Assembly: GCA_004794655.1 (NCBI GenBank)
Contig: SMMW01000025.1
Span: forward strand, 4,012,501-4,076,500
Origin: Marisa cornuarietis
Taxonomy: Eukaryota > Mollusca > Gastropoda > Architaenioglossa > Ampullariidae
Length of the DNA: 64,000 bases
Direction: 5' to 3'
Positions 36,225-49,406 of this stretch are shown here, piece by piece (the first letter of the stretch is position 1; the number at the start of each line of letters is the position of its first letter). The notes beneath the pieces are model-generated. The model made no database searches. It worked only from the letters and a program-made list of their open reading frames with translations, and was not told the origin of the DNA. Made by a program: the position numbers and the translations under genes.

Positions 36225-37391
36225 CTGCCACAACACAGGAAAAGTTATTGGGTTTTTTTAATTTGTTTTTTTTCCAACACGGTGACAATGCTTTCATTAT
36301 ACCGATGTTAAGCTCGTCTGTGTGTTTTCCTGCTTTGGGTGGCAATATGGATGTTTACAGATTTGTAATACAGGTGCGAGAAAGATTGTAAATGAATTGG
36401 ATGTAGTCAGTTTATTTTTTTAATAGTCTGTGTTAATGTTTTAAGTAAAGTGGGGTAATCATGTTACCGCTGTCACACAACAAAATTCCTGAAAAGATTA
36501 ATAATGATATTTTGTATTTTGAATTTTGTATTTGTATTATCTACCTTTATGACATGAAACATGCTGGCGGTTTGTTTCTGAGAACATGTAAACACTAAAG
36601 GCCTCTAAGGAATCACAATAGCTAATTAGGACATCCCTCCACATTGCGGCCTCGTTGTGGCTATGGACAGAAATCCACTGTTTTAATTAAAACGTTGGAA
36701 AACAAAGCAAGATCCACAAGGGCTTCAGTCAGAGGCGTAATGCCAGTTTGTTAAAGACGAGAGTTAGAGTCACTGATGAGAGAAGCTGGAGTCCGAGCAC
36801 GATCACTGAATCCTTGGAGACCCGGGTTCCGAGACTGGTTTCGACTTTATGATGAAAGAATGGTTTATGGCAATGACAGCAGGCTATCTTTTTGAGACAG
36901 CGAAATGTCAGTTTCTCTTGCATTTTGATAATTTTTGTTTTCATTTCATCTCTTATCTTCTCTCTTCAATACTCACTGGGCTGTCACTTCCTTTGGATTA
37001 ATTTTTTCGTATTTCCAAACAAAAAACAAAAAAAAACAACAGGCGCTTCAGACAAAAACGTGAAAATAGCATCTCTGAATGCCAATGTTTTTATCTTTCT
37101 TATCTCTTGGAATTTCTCCAGAAAGAAATGAACCACATGGCTGCACTTCGGGGGACGGGTGTTACTAGGTCTTGGACTTGGACACTGCTTTTGCTTACTG
37201 CCACTCGTGGTTTGAACTTCCAAGTACATTTAGGAAACGTTTAACCCAAAGTGGACTGAAGATGCAAGCCGAAAGGAAAGAAAGAAACAAACAAACAAAG
37301 AGACGAAAGAAAGACTATTTAGAAAGGGCAAGTCAGTCAGCGCATGCGTGAGAAAAAGGTTTAGTCCCAGCAGGCGGCAGGCGGGCTTCAC
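36225..37391 (-). other. STPG2 intron 8
   Basis: 1.17 kb, GT-AG, no repeat of note beyond A-rich AAAC/AAAG stretches near 37020 and 37280. Nothing else seen. Confidence 0.9.
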
Positions 37392-37545
37392 CTGGCGTTT
37401 CCTTGGCATTAGGCTGGAAACGGACGGAGGTCTGACCGAAGGGACTTCGTTTCAACCCCGAGATTCGCTTCACAGTTTCCAGGGCTGTACGGGGGTCGTT
37501 GTAGGTCCCTGGTGGGGGGACTGCGTTCTTGACCGGACCAAATCT
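37392..37545 (-). CDS. STPG2: STPG2 exon 8, seventh repeat (PPPGTY form)
   Basis: 154 bases from acceptor TGTCCACAG to donor GTGAAGCCC. It reads RFGPVKNAVPPPGTYNDPR, then KRISGLKRSPFGQTSVRF and ends KETP plus one base of Gly. The Gly codon is completed by exon 9, so the intron falls inside the eighth PG motif (TP-G|PGTY). A second AG two bases into the exon would break the frame. Confidence 0.93.
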
Positions 37546-37916
37546 CTGTGGACAAGATACAAAGAGAAACAGGGTGGTTAGCTTAAAATAATATGTTCAT
37601 GAAATAAAGCATTGACAGTAAGGTAGTTCCAGGGAAAAGGACGACAATTTTTTTTAAAGATAACAAAAAAAGTGACCAAATGACTGAGCCGGTGGTAATC
37701 ATTTATATCAGGATTCTGTGTTTCAAAGAGAACAAAATCAGGGACTATCAGATATATAAACCGTAGGAAATTGGTAGCATCGTTTTAATCTTGGGTAAAT
37801 CCGTCAATAAAGATAACGATGACATCAATGGCCCTATGATGATAACGATGAAAGGTTGACGGGGATTATGACAAAAACGAAAAAGTAAAAAGAACTATAC
37901 CAAAGGCTGCGACGAC

Positions 37917-37918
<2 letters not shown>

Positions 37919-37981
<63 letters not shown>
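37919..37981. repeat. (AC)n microsatellite
   Basis: Uninterrupted AC run of about 31 units followed by AATAATAATAAT. Confidence 0.98.
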
Positions 37982-37983
<2 letters not shown>

Positions 37984-38044
37984 TAATAATAATAATAAAG
38001 AGAAGAAACGACAACGATAACAGTATTGTTACAAGCGACTACAT

Positions 38045-38076
38045 AAAAGAAAGAAAGAAAGAAAGAAAGAAAGAAA
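38045..38076. repeat. (AAAG)n microsatellite
   Basis: About eight AAAG units in STPG2 intron 7. Confidence 0.95.
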
Positions 38077-38140
38077 CGACACCAAACAGTATTAGTACAA
38101 TCGGTAACAACTACAAATTATATTAATAATTTTTTCCTAC

Positions 38141-38254
38141 CTTGGCTTGAGAAAGGAAAGGTGGATGCTCTACCTCCATTCCCTCCATATTGATCTTAGG
38201 CTGCTGAGGTTCGAACTGACTCCGTATATGATACTTGCCTGGCCCTGGACCGCC
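38141..38254 (-). CDS. STPG2: STPG2 exon 7, sixth PG repeat
   Basis: 114 bases, 38 codons, phase 0 at both ends, with acceptor GTTTGTCTCCAG and donor GTAGGAAAA. It opens on GGPGPGKYHIRSQFEPQQPK and ends in EHPPFLSQAK. The repeat starts exactly at the exon boundary. Confidence 0.93.
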
Positions 38255-41200
38255 CTGGAGACAAACATAGCACAACACATTAGGGAAACAGCTTATTCTT
38301 AGTCCAACACCCTGAAGACAATGATATCATAATATCACGAGGACAAGTTATACACATCAGAATAACGGAGGGCATATTGCGAGTTAGGGGTAATGTTAGA
38401 CAACACTGAATTCATTTCATTAAGACACGAAGCATATTTGTGTGGGCAGGCAGATTTGTAAACAAGGTACACAATGACCTGATGTTGTTCCTCACCAGAC
38501 CTGAAATAATGGGTATGTACTTGTATGGCTATTTCCCTTCCCCACATCGCAATCGTATCTGAATGCTAAAAGTGTGTACAATGTCGCAGTTTGTCACGTT
38601 TGTGCTGAGCAGCCTGCAGACCTAATGGCCACTTTGATGCGGCCTCCCCCCTCCCTTCCCTGGCCTAAGCAAGACATTACGAGGGCACGGTAGGGACGAT
38701 AACTCTGCCTCTATGACAGGCTGCGAGGACGATAATCGCCTTATCAGAGTCATTAACAAGCAGAGAAGTAATGACTCTCTCTTGTCAAAGAGGGTGATTT
38801 CTGTTCACTCCGGCCGCAGACCCTTTACAAGATTTGTGATGACCCCCATGGCTGCACTGTGCCTGTGGCTGTGTGCTGAAGGTTGTGGCCAGGAAACGCT
38901 CAGTTATGCCGGAACAAAGATCAATCGAAGGTGCAAACAGCTTTAAATCGCCGAGCGGGGAAGGCAAACCGCTTCCACCCAGAGGAATGCTATGAATTAT
39001 GAGTGAGGAGTTTTTACGGCGGTTAATCGGAAAATTACGACGTAATCAGCACGCGCTTCCCTCAGACCGATGGCGGGTGGACGTCCCGGGCCAGCTTGTC
39101 CAAGTGTCGCACCAGTCTTGTCTCTTGTTAATCACTGTTGACATCTCAGCTTTCAAGGCAAACACACACATTCTCTCTCTCTCTCAGCCTAACTCCCTCT
39201 CCCCCGACAGAGTGTTTACTGTTACCATCACCGATTTGATGCAGACATTTGGCATCAGTAAATTGAGGCGTTCTAGTGACAATTTGGTAAATAATTTTGG
39301 ACATGCCTTTATTGAACTCTGAATAAGCCAAGGTTTGTTAATTGTAAACAGTGGGACTAGTGAGGATGCTGGTGTAGGCAAGCCTACATGCAAAGGAGTG
39401 AGTGTGGTTGATTATACAGTTGCCTCGCAACAATATTATGCAAGCCTTCCAAAAATATAAATATATATATATAAATATACTGTAAATAAGAAGTAGGACA
39501 AATACAGAAGTCTTTTACACAAGAAACTGCAAACTATGCGATGAAAGAATCCAAGATCGTATTGAAGGCTTCTAAACTCATCTTCTACAAGTAGGAAGGG
39601 GCCAGCAGATAACACTCCATTTCACGAGGAATTTGTGCAGTACATGAAAAGTTAGGAAATATTTCTGACGAAGAGATCTTCCCTAACAGGTGCCACTCAG
39701 ATGATCACAGGAAGGGTTTTGACAATGTGCAAAGGAGTATGCTGTGGGAAAAACCGCTTAGCTATGGCATCAGTGGTAAAATGTGCGCGCATGTTGAAGA
39801 TGCTTGAACATAGAGAAATGTATATTTTCGGGGGAGGGGAGAAACAGCAAAATGTTGTGTGCGTCTCGCTCCATCATTCATCCTTCTTACCCTCCTTCTC
39901 GCATTTCCTTTCTCCCACTTACTCACTAAACGCCTCGTTAGCTCACTTTCTTTCATGTATACAAGCACACAAGTACTCACAAACGCACTATTTCTTTCTC
40001 TCTCACTTGCACACGCACACACGCGCACATATACACCGTCAGACTTTCCTTTGCACGCCCATGAAACCCTATTCTACAACTTCTAACTCCTATTACACCA
40101 CCACATTCTATTCCATTTTTTAAATTGATGACTACGAAAGTGGTGAAATGAGGAAACAAAACTGTCGGTCACTCTAACATAGTTTGTCACGTTATGAAAA
40201 TAAAGTCAACGACAACTGCGTATGATCCCGTAACTCTTATGCTTTTAACAGCTCGCGGTGACAAGATGAAAGATTAATAGCCTCATTCAAACTTTGTGCA
40301 TTTCATCACAGGGTTTCCAGTAGGATGAAGTTTATTGGATTATTTATAACCTTTCCTGTCAATTTTCTCTTTCAAAACTTCGGGAGTTTCCGCAATGCAA
40401 ACATTAATTTCTGCTGCCGATGGAAAATCTTTCGAGTCTTTTTTTGTGTTTATCATCAAAGTTTGCAAGACTGATCGCATCCTGTCAGAGACTTGTATTT
40501 CTTGCTTTTTAACTCTCACTGATGCACTCGTACACGCAAAAGCACGTGCATAAGGAATGCAGACAGGGAATGGGAGACGAATAAAGAAAGAATGAGAAAC
40601 GATGGAGTGTGGTGATGGAACCGACCTTGCTGATATCACTTATGTTTTGCTTAGAAACACATACTAAGACACCATCCTGCTTGAGGTGCGGGCAGGCATC
40701 CTAGGCTCATGGAGAAGAATGAAGGCACTGGTTCGAAACCATCTCGAGCCTGTAGAATTGTAGATGGAAACTGCCCCTTGCTGACCCAGCAGCTGTTCTC
40801 TGCAGGACAGGGTATCTGCTTCATCAGGGGAGCCAGAGCGGCAGGAGAAAGTGTGGCTTGGCCTTCCACATGCAGAAGAAGTCCCCTAGACTCGACGAAT
40901 CACTTTGAACCGACTTTTGCTGACTGCCCCGTGGTCATTGGGTTCAGGGACTCTATCTTTACTTGTTACTGCTAGTACAGAATTTTATACATACGCACAT
41001 CAATACGTAGTACCTACATAAGGTCAGTCATTGTGAACATTATGTGCACTTCCTTGCTTATTCCTTCTACGTAATGGAAACCCAGCAGGATAAAGAAACT
41101 CCTGTGTCCAAGTTTAAGCCCATCTTGCGAAACGATGAAGTGTTGACAGAATTCCAAGTTTTATGTATCTCGTATGTGAAAAAAGCAGCACAGGCTAGAG

Positions 41201-42299
41201 AAGTGTTCTCATAGCGTCTTCTTATCGTTTGGTGCATAAAGTCCTTACAAGTGTTCTTGGAAATTAATAGCCTTTCTTCGTTCAGTTTAATATCCAGTAA
41301 TGGAGTTTGTATCTGTTATAAACAGGACGGATGCACTGTGATAATGAAATGAGTTCATCCTAAAGAGAGCGAGGGATAAGATACGACAATTAATAGTTCT
41401 GCCATCTCGAACACACACTTTCATCTCAATGTTTTGATGCTGTTTCCCTCAGAACTATAAACAGGCGTTCACGCACCATTTCTCACAAGTCTGAAAAATC
41501 TAAAGCAGATTGTTGTGTTGTAACAGTCAAAATGTATGAAAAGCACTCAGAGAAAACGCAAGAGACAGAGAGAAACGGGGACAAAATTACAGAAAAATAA
41601 AGTCAAGAGTTTTGAATGGTACGAGTATAGTGTGGGTACCTTCAGATAGGGAGTAGTATAAACACAGTGTGGTTACCCTCGGGTAATAGTACAAAACAGT
41701 ATATGTACCCTCAGATGGGTAATAGTATAAACACAGTGTGGTTACCCTCGTGTAATAATACAAACACAGCGTGGGTACCCTCAGATGGGGAGAAGTATAA
41801 ACACAATATGGTTACTCTCAGATGGGGAGGAGTATAAACAGTGTGGTTATCCTCAGGAGAGTAGTATAGATACAGTGTGGTTATCTTCATGTGGGGAGTA
41901 GTATAAACACAGTGCAGGTACCCTCAGATGGGGAATAGTAATAGCACAGTGTGAGAATGTACAGCATCATATTTTAAGATGGGGACTTTTGTACTATAAA
42001 GGGATTCATCTCTTGCTGATGACATCGCTGCAGAGGCTGAACACACACTGCAAATAATAATGCCTGAAGATAGCAAAGATATAGAAGAGAGTGCAAAAGA
42101 TAACATTAGTATTAATGGTTGAATTTAGTGTCTACACTATACCAGAAATACAGTGATACAAACATAAAAGTACACAAACTTACTCCCCTCTAACCACACA
42201 CACAAAGGGACACAAACATACCACACGGATAACTGTTAGCGGACTTGAGGTGACTGGTGAGATTCACATTTTATCTCCACATCCTTGACCGTCACTCAC
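38255..42299 (-). other. STPG2 intron 6
   Basis: 4.0 kb. No exon seen. It includes a 37-bp minisatellite at 41618-41958 and a stretch at 40651-40980 with a tRNA-like GGTTCGAAACC that may be a worn SINE but is not called. Confidence 0.85.
41618..41958. repeat. Minisatellite, about 36-37-bp unit, about 9 copies
   Basis: Units built on AGTATAAACACAGTGTGG and TTACCCTCAGATGGGGAG with base changes and small deletions (for example a shortened unit at 41834-41865). Confidence 0.93.
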
Positions 42300-42533
42300 C
42301 CTTTTCTCCACTTCTTTGGCGATAGCTTCGTGATAACGAGGAATCTTGGACTCGTGCCGAACAACGGCGACCTCTTCTTCGTGCAAGTTGGTGTTCTCAG
42401 CCTTGTTGAGCACTTCTTTGTAAGGATCGTAGGCTCCAGGGCCAGGGCCACCTTTACCACCAAACTCCGTCCGCTGGGAGGTCATTTTGCCAAAATGGAC
42501 GCCTCTATACTGTCTTGTTGGCTTCGCATCCGT
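42300..42533 (-). CDS. STPG2: STPG2 exon 6, fifth PG repeat and charged linker
   Basis: Acceptor CTCCTGTACAG and donor GTGAGTGACG bound 78 codons, phase 0 at both ends. The start TDAKPTRQYRGVHFGKMTS is followed by GGPGPGAYDPYKE and a charged segment with ENTNLHEEEVAVVRHESK and KIPRYHEAIAKEVEKR. The charged part may be helical, which is inference. This is the second longest exon, after exon 9. Confidence 0.94.
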
Positions 42534-44141
42534 CTGTACAGGAGAAAGATTTTTGAGCACATTAGCGGGAGAAGGAAAGCAGTTTGGGGAAGTTAGGTAT
42601 CACGATGACACACAAACATGGAAGACGGTGAGACAATGTGAGTTCAAGGTAATTTTGTGGTGTCTTCCAGATCCTTTACAATTTGCGCCGCTAAAAAAGC
42701 CTACACCTATGAGCATTCAACAACAAATGGTAATTAAGCTTCTGGGAGCCCCAGCAAATCATCTCTTTCTTTCGCAGTCTGATGCTAACAACCACTAGAA
42801 TTCAACACCGGTCTTAAGTGGTCAAATATTGACGAACGTTTGACCAAGTCTGACAAAGTTTTTTTTAAAATAAGGCGGATACTGGCTTTGCGCGGTTAAT
42901 CCTTAACATCTCTTCCTTTACAAAGCCGTCATGAAGGCTAGGCAATTGCACACTCCCTCTCTAGTCAAGAGCATCCTGTTCACAAAAAGCTTCCCCCAAC
43001 AACAAGCGGCAAGCCAATATTTGCTGTTAATTCACCTTCTCCACTATTTAGTCAGATTTTTTTCATACGATGATTGGCAACTAGAAAGAGCAAATTACCT
43101 GTAAATGAAAATCATTCACTTCAAGCGACCAGATTACACTGTAACTGTGTTGGATGAGTCTCTCTCTAATTCTTTCTCTAACTTATATATACATGTATAT
43201 ATATATATGCAAACACAAATACATGCCTATGTACAGATCGAACAGACTTAAAGACAGTGCGACGGAGAAACACAGAAAAAGTTTACAAAAATTAGATACA
43301 ACGACAACAATAAAGGAGCTAAGACAAGAACGGAGTAAAAACAACTAAAAGGAAAGAAGAACACTTCAAATCTAATTTTTAAAACGGATTAGTAACGATG
43401 TAGCCCCGAATTCAGTTCCAGGTTTGGGGCTTATCTTTAGCTACAGCGGTCTGGGGTTCAAGTACGCTACAGCTGATAAAGGACAGGGAAACACCTGCTA
43501 CAAAAGCTACAAGTATGCCTGGGTCTTGCACCTCGCTAGCTGCAATGTTACACCTAGTCTGCGGTTACATCTGGCCTGTCTCGACCAGCCAAGTCGCATA
43601 ACGCCTCGGTTTCATCTTGGTTACCTGCAGGATCAAGAGCTGGCGGCAGCACTCGAGGCGGAGGGTCCTACATCTGTTAGGGGCTCGCCAGGCCCCGCTA
43701 TTCCCACGCTCAGCCTCACAGGCTTGTGGAGTCACTTATGCCTTTTATAACCTTTTCAGTCCTACGCTCATTTTCAACTTCCAAGGCAAATATAATTACT
43801 TACCACTTTTCAGTCTCTAAGTTTAACAGCTAGCAACACACACGCACACACCGTGGCGTTACATAAAGGATTCCGCCGGCTTGCCGTCTGTGATAGTATT
43901 ATTAGCACCGACACATGAATAATACCATAAAGCAACACACAGAAGAACAACTGACATTTTCCATTTTCACCGAAAGTGTGATTTTACTTTAAAGTGTTTG
44001 ACTTTATGACTCGGAGTGCATAAATATTTAAAGAGAAGCAGATGTGAATGTTGCTGTCGGCCCAGCTTCATTAGAACATCTGAAGGACTATGATGAGCAT
44101 CCTCTTTTGATAAACACGTTCATGCTTGTCTATTTAAAGAT

Positions 44142-44174
<33 letters not shown>

Positions 44175-44217
44175 GCACGCACGCACGCACGCACGAACGC
44201 ACGCGCGCGCGCGCGCA
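44142..44217. repeat. (AC)n(GCAC)n(GC)n compound microsatellite
   Basis: Fourteen or so AC units, then GCAC units, then CGCGCGCG, directly visible. Confidence 0.97.
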
Positions 44218-47200
44218 GTAAGAGGTTTTTGCTAATACTGACATTCATGTCTAGAACATTTCATTAGTGTGCACCTTGCATTATTTGCTCACTGTACACC
44301 CTAGCATTAGGCCGCAGTATATCAGTAACACCGGCGCTATTACGGACAGCTTTGTGTGTTTCATGGTGTAGGAAGACTGCTGCACATCTAACGCCAACAT
44401 GCACAGTCATTTTTGAGTTTCAAGAAGCACACTCCGTGGCTGATAATTTGCATTGTACCCCCCCCCCCTACTTCTCTCTCAAGACCGTGCTCCATGCGAG
44501 GGTCTGTGCAATAAATCGTCAGGCCAGCTTGGTCTTGACCTTCTGTGACAGGGGCTTGCCAAAAGGTAACTCCTTGTACATTGTACCCTACATCTTTTTA
44601 TCTGCAGCTGATGCTTGAAGCAAGCTGTTCTGCGCAAATTCTAGCATAAACGTCGTGCAAGCAACTCATCAACTAGCGAGTGAAAGGGATGCAAATGTCT
44701 GGGGAGCACCCGGCCGGGATTTAAAGGAGAAGGAATTAAAGGGGACGTCGCAGCATGTGCAAGTCATTTCAAACGCTCATCTAGATAAAGTGCTGCATAA
44801 TGCACACAGCTTTAGATACAAGAGTGCCTGAAGATTACCATTGTCGTCTAAACTGAACAAGCGCAAGAATGAAAATAGAATGGAAAAGTCACAAAAATGT
44901 GTTGTTTATGAGAAAGACAATGGGAGGGGCAAAGAGAGGGAGGGAGAATAAAGAAAGAGCGGAAAAAAACAAAAAAAGGGGACAACCAGAGTAAAAAGAG
45001 AAGATAAAGAGAGATAAGAAAAGGGAGACAGAGGGAGAAGGAGAAAAACAAAGATGGGATAAAGAGAACAAGACTGACTACGACACAAAGGTAACAGTGA
45101 GGACTGGAAGCTTGTTTTGACTTAATGACCTTTTTTTTTATTAAGATAAACCTAGAATCTCTGCTATTTGGCTGCGCCTGTAACAAACTTAGCAGACGGC
45201 GTAATAATTGTTTTTATTCAGCATATTCCCATTGCCTGAACCTCAGATTTATTTGTATTTAGTTACATAGGAGATGGCATGAAATTTACTGTAACGTCAG
45301 TCCCAAAATTTTATCGCCAAAGCTGTAAACTTAGCGTCGCCACTGGCTAGACCAAGATTCTCATTTATGGCAACAGCGGCAATTTAATTTGCATGACTCT
45401 CTGTAAGTGCATCTTAATGATGTGTGCACGCGTGTGCAAAAGTAGCGGTGACCAGGAACAGGTCCTACGGCACCAAAAGAACAAAACTGCGCTTAATCTA
45501 AATATAGAAAACAGACCCCCTTCTCCTCGCCGTTCTGGGTTTCTAACTAATTGGCAATTCCACTTACAAATGTTGTACACAAACCGTCTGAAGCACTTGT
45601 TATCGCCTATTTCCAGCCTATGGCCATTCTCTCCATTCATTCCCAATATAATGCCCGACGCTCCTCGCATGAGGGATATTGGACGGGGGTTTATCGTCCC
45701 ACAAAACACGATGTCGTTCAGCTAGCTGCAGACGAGACGTTGGGACCCTGCTGCCCACCACGGCTATTTTCTACTGCATTCAATTGCTCTCTCTGCGGGG
45801 GCTTCCGTGTGCCCATAAAAGCCCGAAACCCCTAAATTCACTCTTTGAACGCGATTATGATAGTCGTGAAACGTTAACAGACCGTGGAGGAAAAAAAAAT
45901 TGCCTTTGGTTACATCGATGGCAGGGCCGAACTGGCGGAAACCTTTTGGTAAGACAGAAAAGTGCGTGGGAAGATGACGTTCCCTGACCATGGCGGTCAA
46001 CACCATCGTTGGGTCTCCGCTCCAACTGATCCATTACTAGCTGGCTCGGGGGTGAGGATGGGGGGTGGGTGAGCGCTAGCGTGTGTTGAGAGTAGGTTGG
46101 GAGGATATCAGTCACAGCTGTCGATCCATACGACTCAGTCATAAGCTTTTGTAATAATGCCCGAAACACAGCTGCCTTCTGTACAGACCGATCTACATAA
46201 GGTCATCGTGTGTGCGGCGCCAGGACATAAGTTAGTCATGGCAACTACCACTTGTTATGAAGGTGCTTTTCCTGGGTGTATCCAGCAAATCCCAGCCTTA
46301 CCATGTGTTATACAGCGTGCGTGTGGGTGGGCGGGGGCGCGCAATGATGGAGGTACGTCTTCAAGTATCAATCCATACCGTAGTTTCCACATCACACTTA
46401 TTTTCTTGGCATTCTTTTTTCGTCTGAATCTCAAAATTCCACATCTTCCTTTTTATTTGCTTCTTGTTGGCTGCTTCAGTCCTCTAGAGAAGAAACTCTG
46501 CTACAAAAACCTACCATCGTCAGCTCCTGTCTCTTCCTCAGCGCATCGTTAACATAAAAAAGTCGTCTAATTCCGAGGTTAGTGGGTACACCATCAAGCT
46601 AAAAGCTTGTAATAACTACGGGCTTCTTAGAAGAGCACATTAACAAGGCTTTAGAAAAATAATGACAGCTTTTTTGGGGGTGGGTGGGAGACATTTTTAC
46701 ATGGCTTCGTTGTCTCTATCAGTTTTAAATAGCACGCTCTTCTCCGCTGGACAAGACCAGTTCTCGCGCAGGCATTGGTTTCGTTTCCACGCAATGTGAG
46801 AAAACATCTCCCCCAAGCCCTCCCTCTTTTTGTTTAGCTACGTCACTAATACATGAAGTAATCTGCCCTGTCTTTTGAGCAATCCCTAATCTTCATCCTC
46901 CCCACCATTATTCTCTCTTGTGATGGGCGAGAGAAAAACAGTATCCCGTTATTTTTTCTTCTTTTTTGATTGATTGGCTGCCTCGTTCAAACGGCTGAAA
47001 TTCCTCTTGTTTCAATCACACGAAAGTGCCAGCAAGCCTTAATTTCATCTTTTTTTCTTCCCATTGTTTTCTTGTCTCTGGCCGCACGAGTCTTTTATGG
47101 CTTAAAACCGGATTGATCAAGCTCAGTCCTAGCTGGCGCTGACCGCACCGCTCTCGCCTTTCTGTTTTTGCGCCGACCGCAAGCTTTTTGCAGGGGTGCT

Positions 47201-47779
47201 GCTGGCCACTTAAACTGGTTAACGAACGTCTCGGCACTTCATCGTGGGATTGTCACAACCGCCAAACAATAACACATGGCACGTCGATGCCAGAGGAACA
47301 GCACATCTGCCTTGAGGAGGACAAAGATGCCGCGGTCTTGTGATGCTGCAACATGTCTCTGGCTAGAACTGTGGGCGTCCAGCGTCACCCTAACTGTAAC
47401 CCTCTCAAAATGTTAATATCTCCTTTCACTCAATTATTTACGACAAAAGATCAGATGCTGTTTAATTAGAAATCAAGCGAACGAAAGAAACGCATAGAGG
47501 TTACGTTACAATATTAATTTCCGCTGCGCTGCCCTGTCCATGATAAAACGATTTTGGCCAGTAATAAAACTGGAGCGTGATCATTGAAGAAAAGCAAGGT
47601 CCAGCGATTACAAAAGGAAAGTTAGGCTGTAAGTCATTATCGGTTGTTGAAGAATGTTTCTGTGGGAAGAACTTAGGGTGTCAGCGGCATTGTATCAGGC
47701 AGGCGCTAGGAAGCCTGCACACACACACACAATTGATCCTCTACCTCTTTTATATTTTATGTAAGTTACCCTTCCAAAA

Positions 47780-47780
<1 letters not shown>

Positions 47781-47826
<46 letters not shown>
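47781..47826. repeat. (ATTG)n microsatellite
   Basis: Eleven or so ATTG units, directly visible. Confidence 0.98.
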
Positions 47827-47827
<1 letters not shown>

Positions 47828-48706
47828 TAGGGTTAATAAACTGACTGACTGAGCAAATAATTCGTTGATTCAGTGATATCTTTTCAGGACAAAGTTTGAC
47901 GTCAGCTACGGATGCCCACAACTCCTATAGAACATGTCAGAAGGTGTGTTTTACCACCTTCCCACCATCCCTAGAAGAGACAGCCCAAAGACTACGCTGC
48001 CCACTACTTGAGTGGTTGAAAAAAAAAAATCGACATAGACAAGTAGCATTGTAGAAAGCGCGTCAGCTACGGGAGCTGGAAGACTAGGTCTAAACTCATC
48101 AAATTCCAGATGGTGAGGCCGCAGACCTGGACAGCGCCCTTGCTATACAGATTTCTTGGTGGCAATGAGGTGGGCGGAAAGAGTAGACAACCGAGGCCAA
48201 AGAAAGCGACAAGTTCTCTCAGGGCCGCAAAGCCCCCTAAAGTAAAACTGAGCGGGGTAGGGGTCTAGAGACGTTGACGAAGATGCATGTTTTTGGGTGC
48301 CAGTCTTGACGAGCTGCATTTTCAAACTAGGGGAAAGCTCAGGTCGGTCACACATTTGGCTGTCTTCGCTTCGGGGTCGTTTGCTTGACCTCAGAGGCTC
48401 AATCACTGTAGAATGCATTTCCAGTTTTGGAGTGTATATCCTTTCCTGGTGCACATGTCAACATTGCGTCAACGCTTGTTATTTGTGTAGTCAGCACTCT
48501 TGTTCTTATTCCGTGACTTTAACAATTCCAACCTTCCAAGCTAAACCTTTTTTTTAAACTTATTGTTACTTTTTATCTTTTGATAAATATTAATATTGAC
48601 AATGAATATGGATTAAAAATGATGTTAACTGTTATAACTGACTGAGTGTCTTATATTTTGATAAAGATAATTGCAGTTTAAGGAATATGGATGAAATTCT
48701 TTAAAG

Positions 48707-49175
48707 CAGGGGTGAGCAAAGCTTTCTTTTGTGGGCTGGTCTCAAATGTCTAAGCTATGCGCTGGGCTGGTAAAATACCAAAAACCCATGCCAGGTGACT
48801 ACACAACAAACCTAGTGATAATCGAGTGGACAACAAATGAGTAAATAATGGCATTCACTTACTGAATTTATTGTCTTAAGTGAATTCTGTTTGAATTTGC
48901 TCACAATAAAACTTTAAAACCAGCCTTTCCTCTGAAGGCAGCTGTTCTCTAACGACTACATCAGACATGTCAGCCATGTGATTTTGTTATCTTTGTTCTT
49001 TGTCTGTGTTAGAATATATTACGAACTTCCGATCTCTAATGGTGTTGTACTTGATAAATTAAATTTCCATCAAATTAGCCTAAGCTGAATATAAAAAAAG
49101 AAAACAAGTAGACATCACATTTTGGCAGATGGGCCGGTCCAAAGATGTCTGCAGGCCATAGTTTGCCCACCCCTA
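48707..49175. mobile_element. Non-autonomous hAT-type MITE, 469 bp
   Basis: The left end CAGGGGTGAGCAAAGCTTTC and the right end, reverse complemented, TAGGGGTGGGCAAACTATGG form terminal inverted repeats of the CAGGGGTGGGCAAACT kind typical of hAT elements. GGGCTGG and GGGCCGG subterminal motifs add support. The last base is changed (CCCCTA for CCCCTG). Flanking octamers CTTTAAAG and ATTTAGAA agree at five of eight positions, a worn 8-bp duplication. There is no transposase frame. It lies in STPG2 intron 5. Confidence 0.88.
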
Positions 49176-49406
49176 ATTTAGAAAAAACGGTTATGTGAAA
49201 CATAAACTACAGATCCATTTGAATTGTTCAAAATATGCAGAAATCTTTGTCATCTAGGGAGACAGTTGCCATTCGTCATGTATACAAGCTGGACATTTGT
49301 CAGAAGGTTAGTCAGTGATATATTTCATTCAGCATAATCATGCCTAATATCCAGACAGCCAGTACTCAAATACAACACTTACTGTTTTCAATAAAAGTAT
49401 ACATAC

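Larger units (their letters stand above)
37546..38140 (-). other. STPG2 intron 7
   Basis: 595 bases, largely filled by a 63-bp AC run (37919-37981), an AAT tract (37982-37997) and an AAAG tract (38045-38076). Confidence 0.9.
42534..49406 (-). other. STPG2 intron 5
   Basis: 6.9 kb. No exon seen. It contains TA tract 43188-43209, compound AC/GCAC tract 44142-44217, TTGA tract 47781-47826 and the hAT-type MITE. Overlapping frames of about 110 codons at 45.4-45.7 kb and 46.2-46.5 kb have no family resemblance. Confidence 0.85.

Noticed and set aside
40690..40980. TAGGCTCATGG and GGTTCGAAACC as box A and B of a SINE or tRNA
   Set aside because: The T-stem does not pair, no tRNA fold is possible, and no target duplication was found; left uncalled.
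43391..43760. TAGCTACAGCGG ... GGGGTTCAAGTAC as a tRNA-like start of a repeat
   Set aside because: Boxes are too close together. A 25-bp likeness to 11897-11925 (GTTAGRGGCTCGCC) is too short to define a family.
45365..45725. Overlapping frames of 110 and 114 codons on opposite strands
   Set aside because: No family resemblance, no splice context, and mutual overlap suggests chance.
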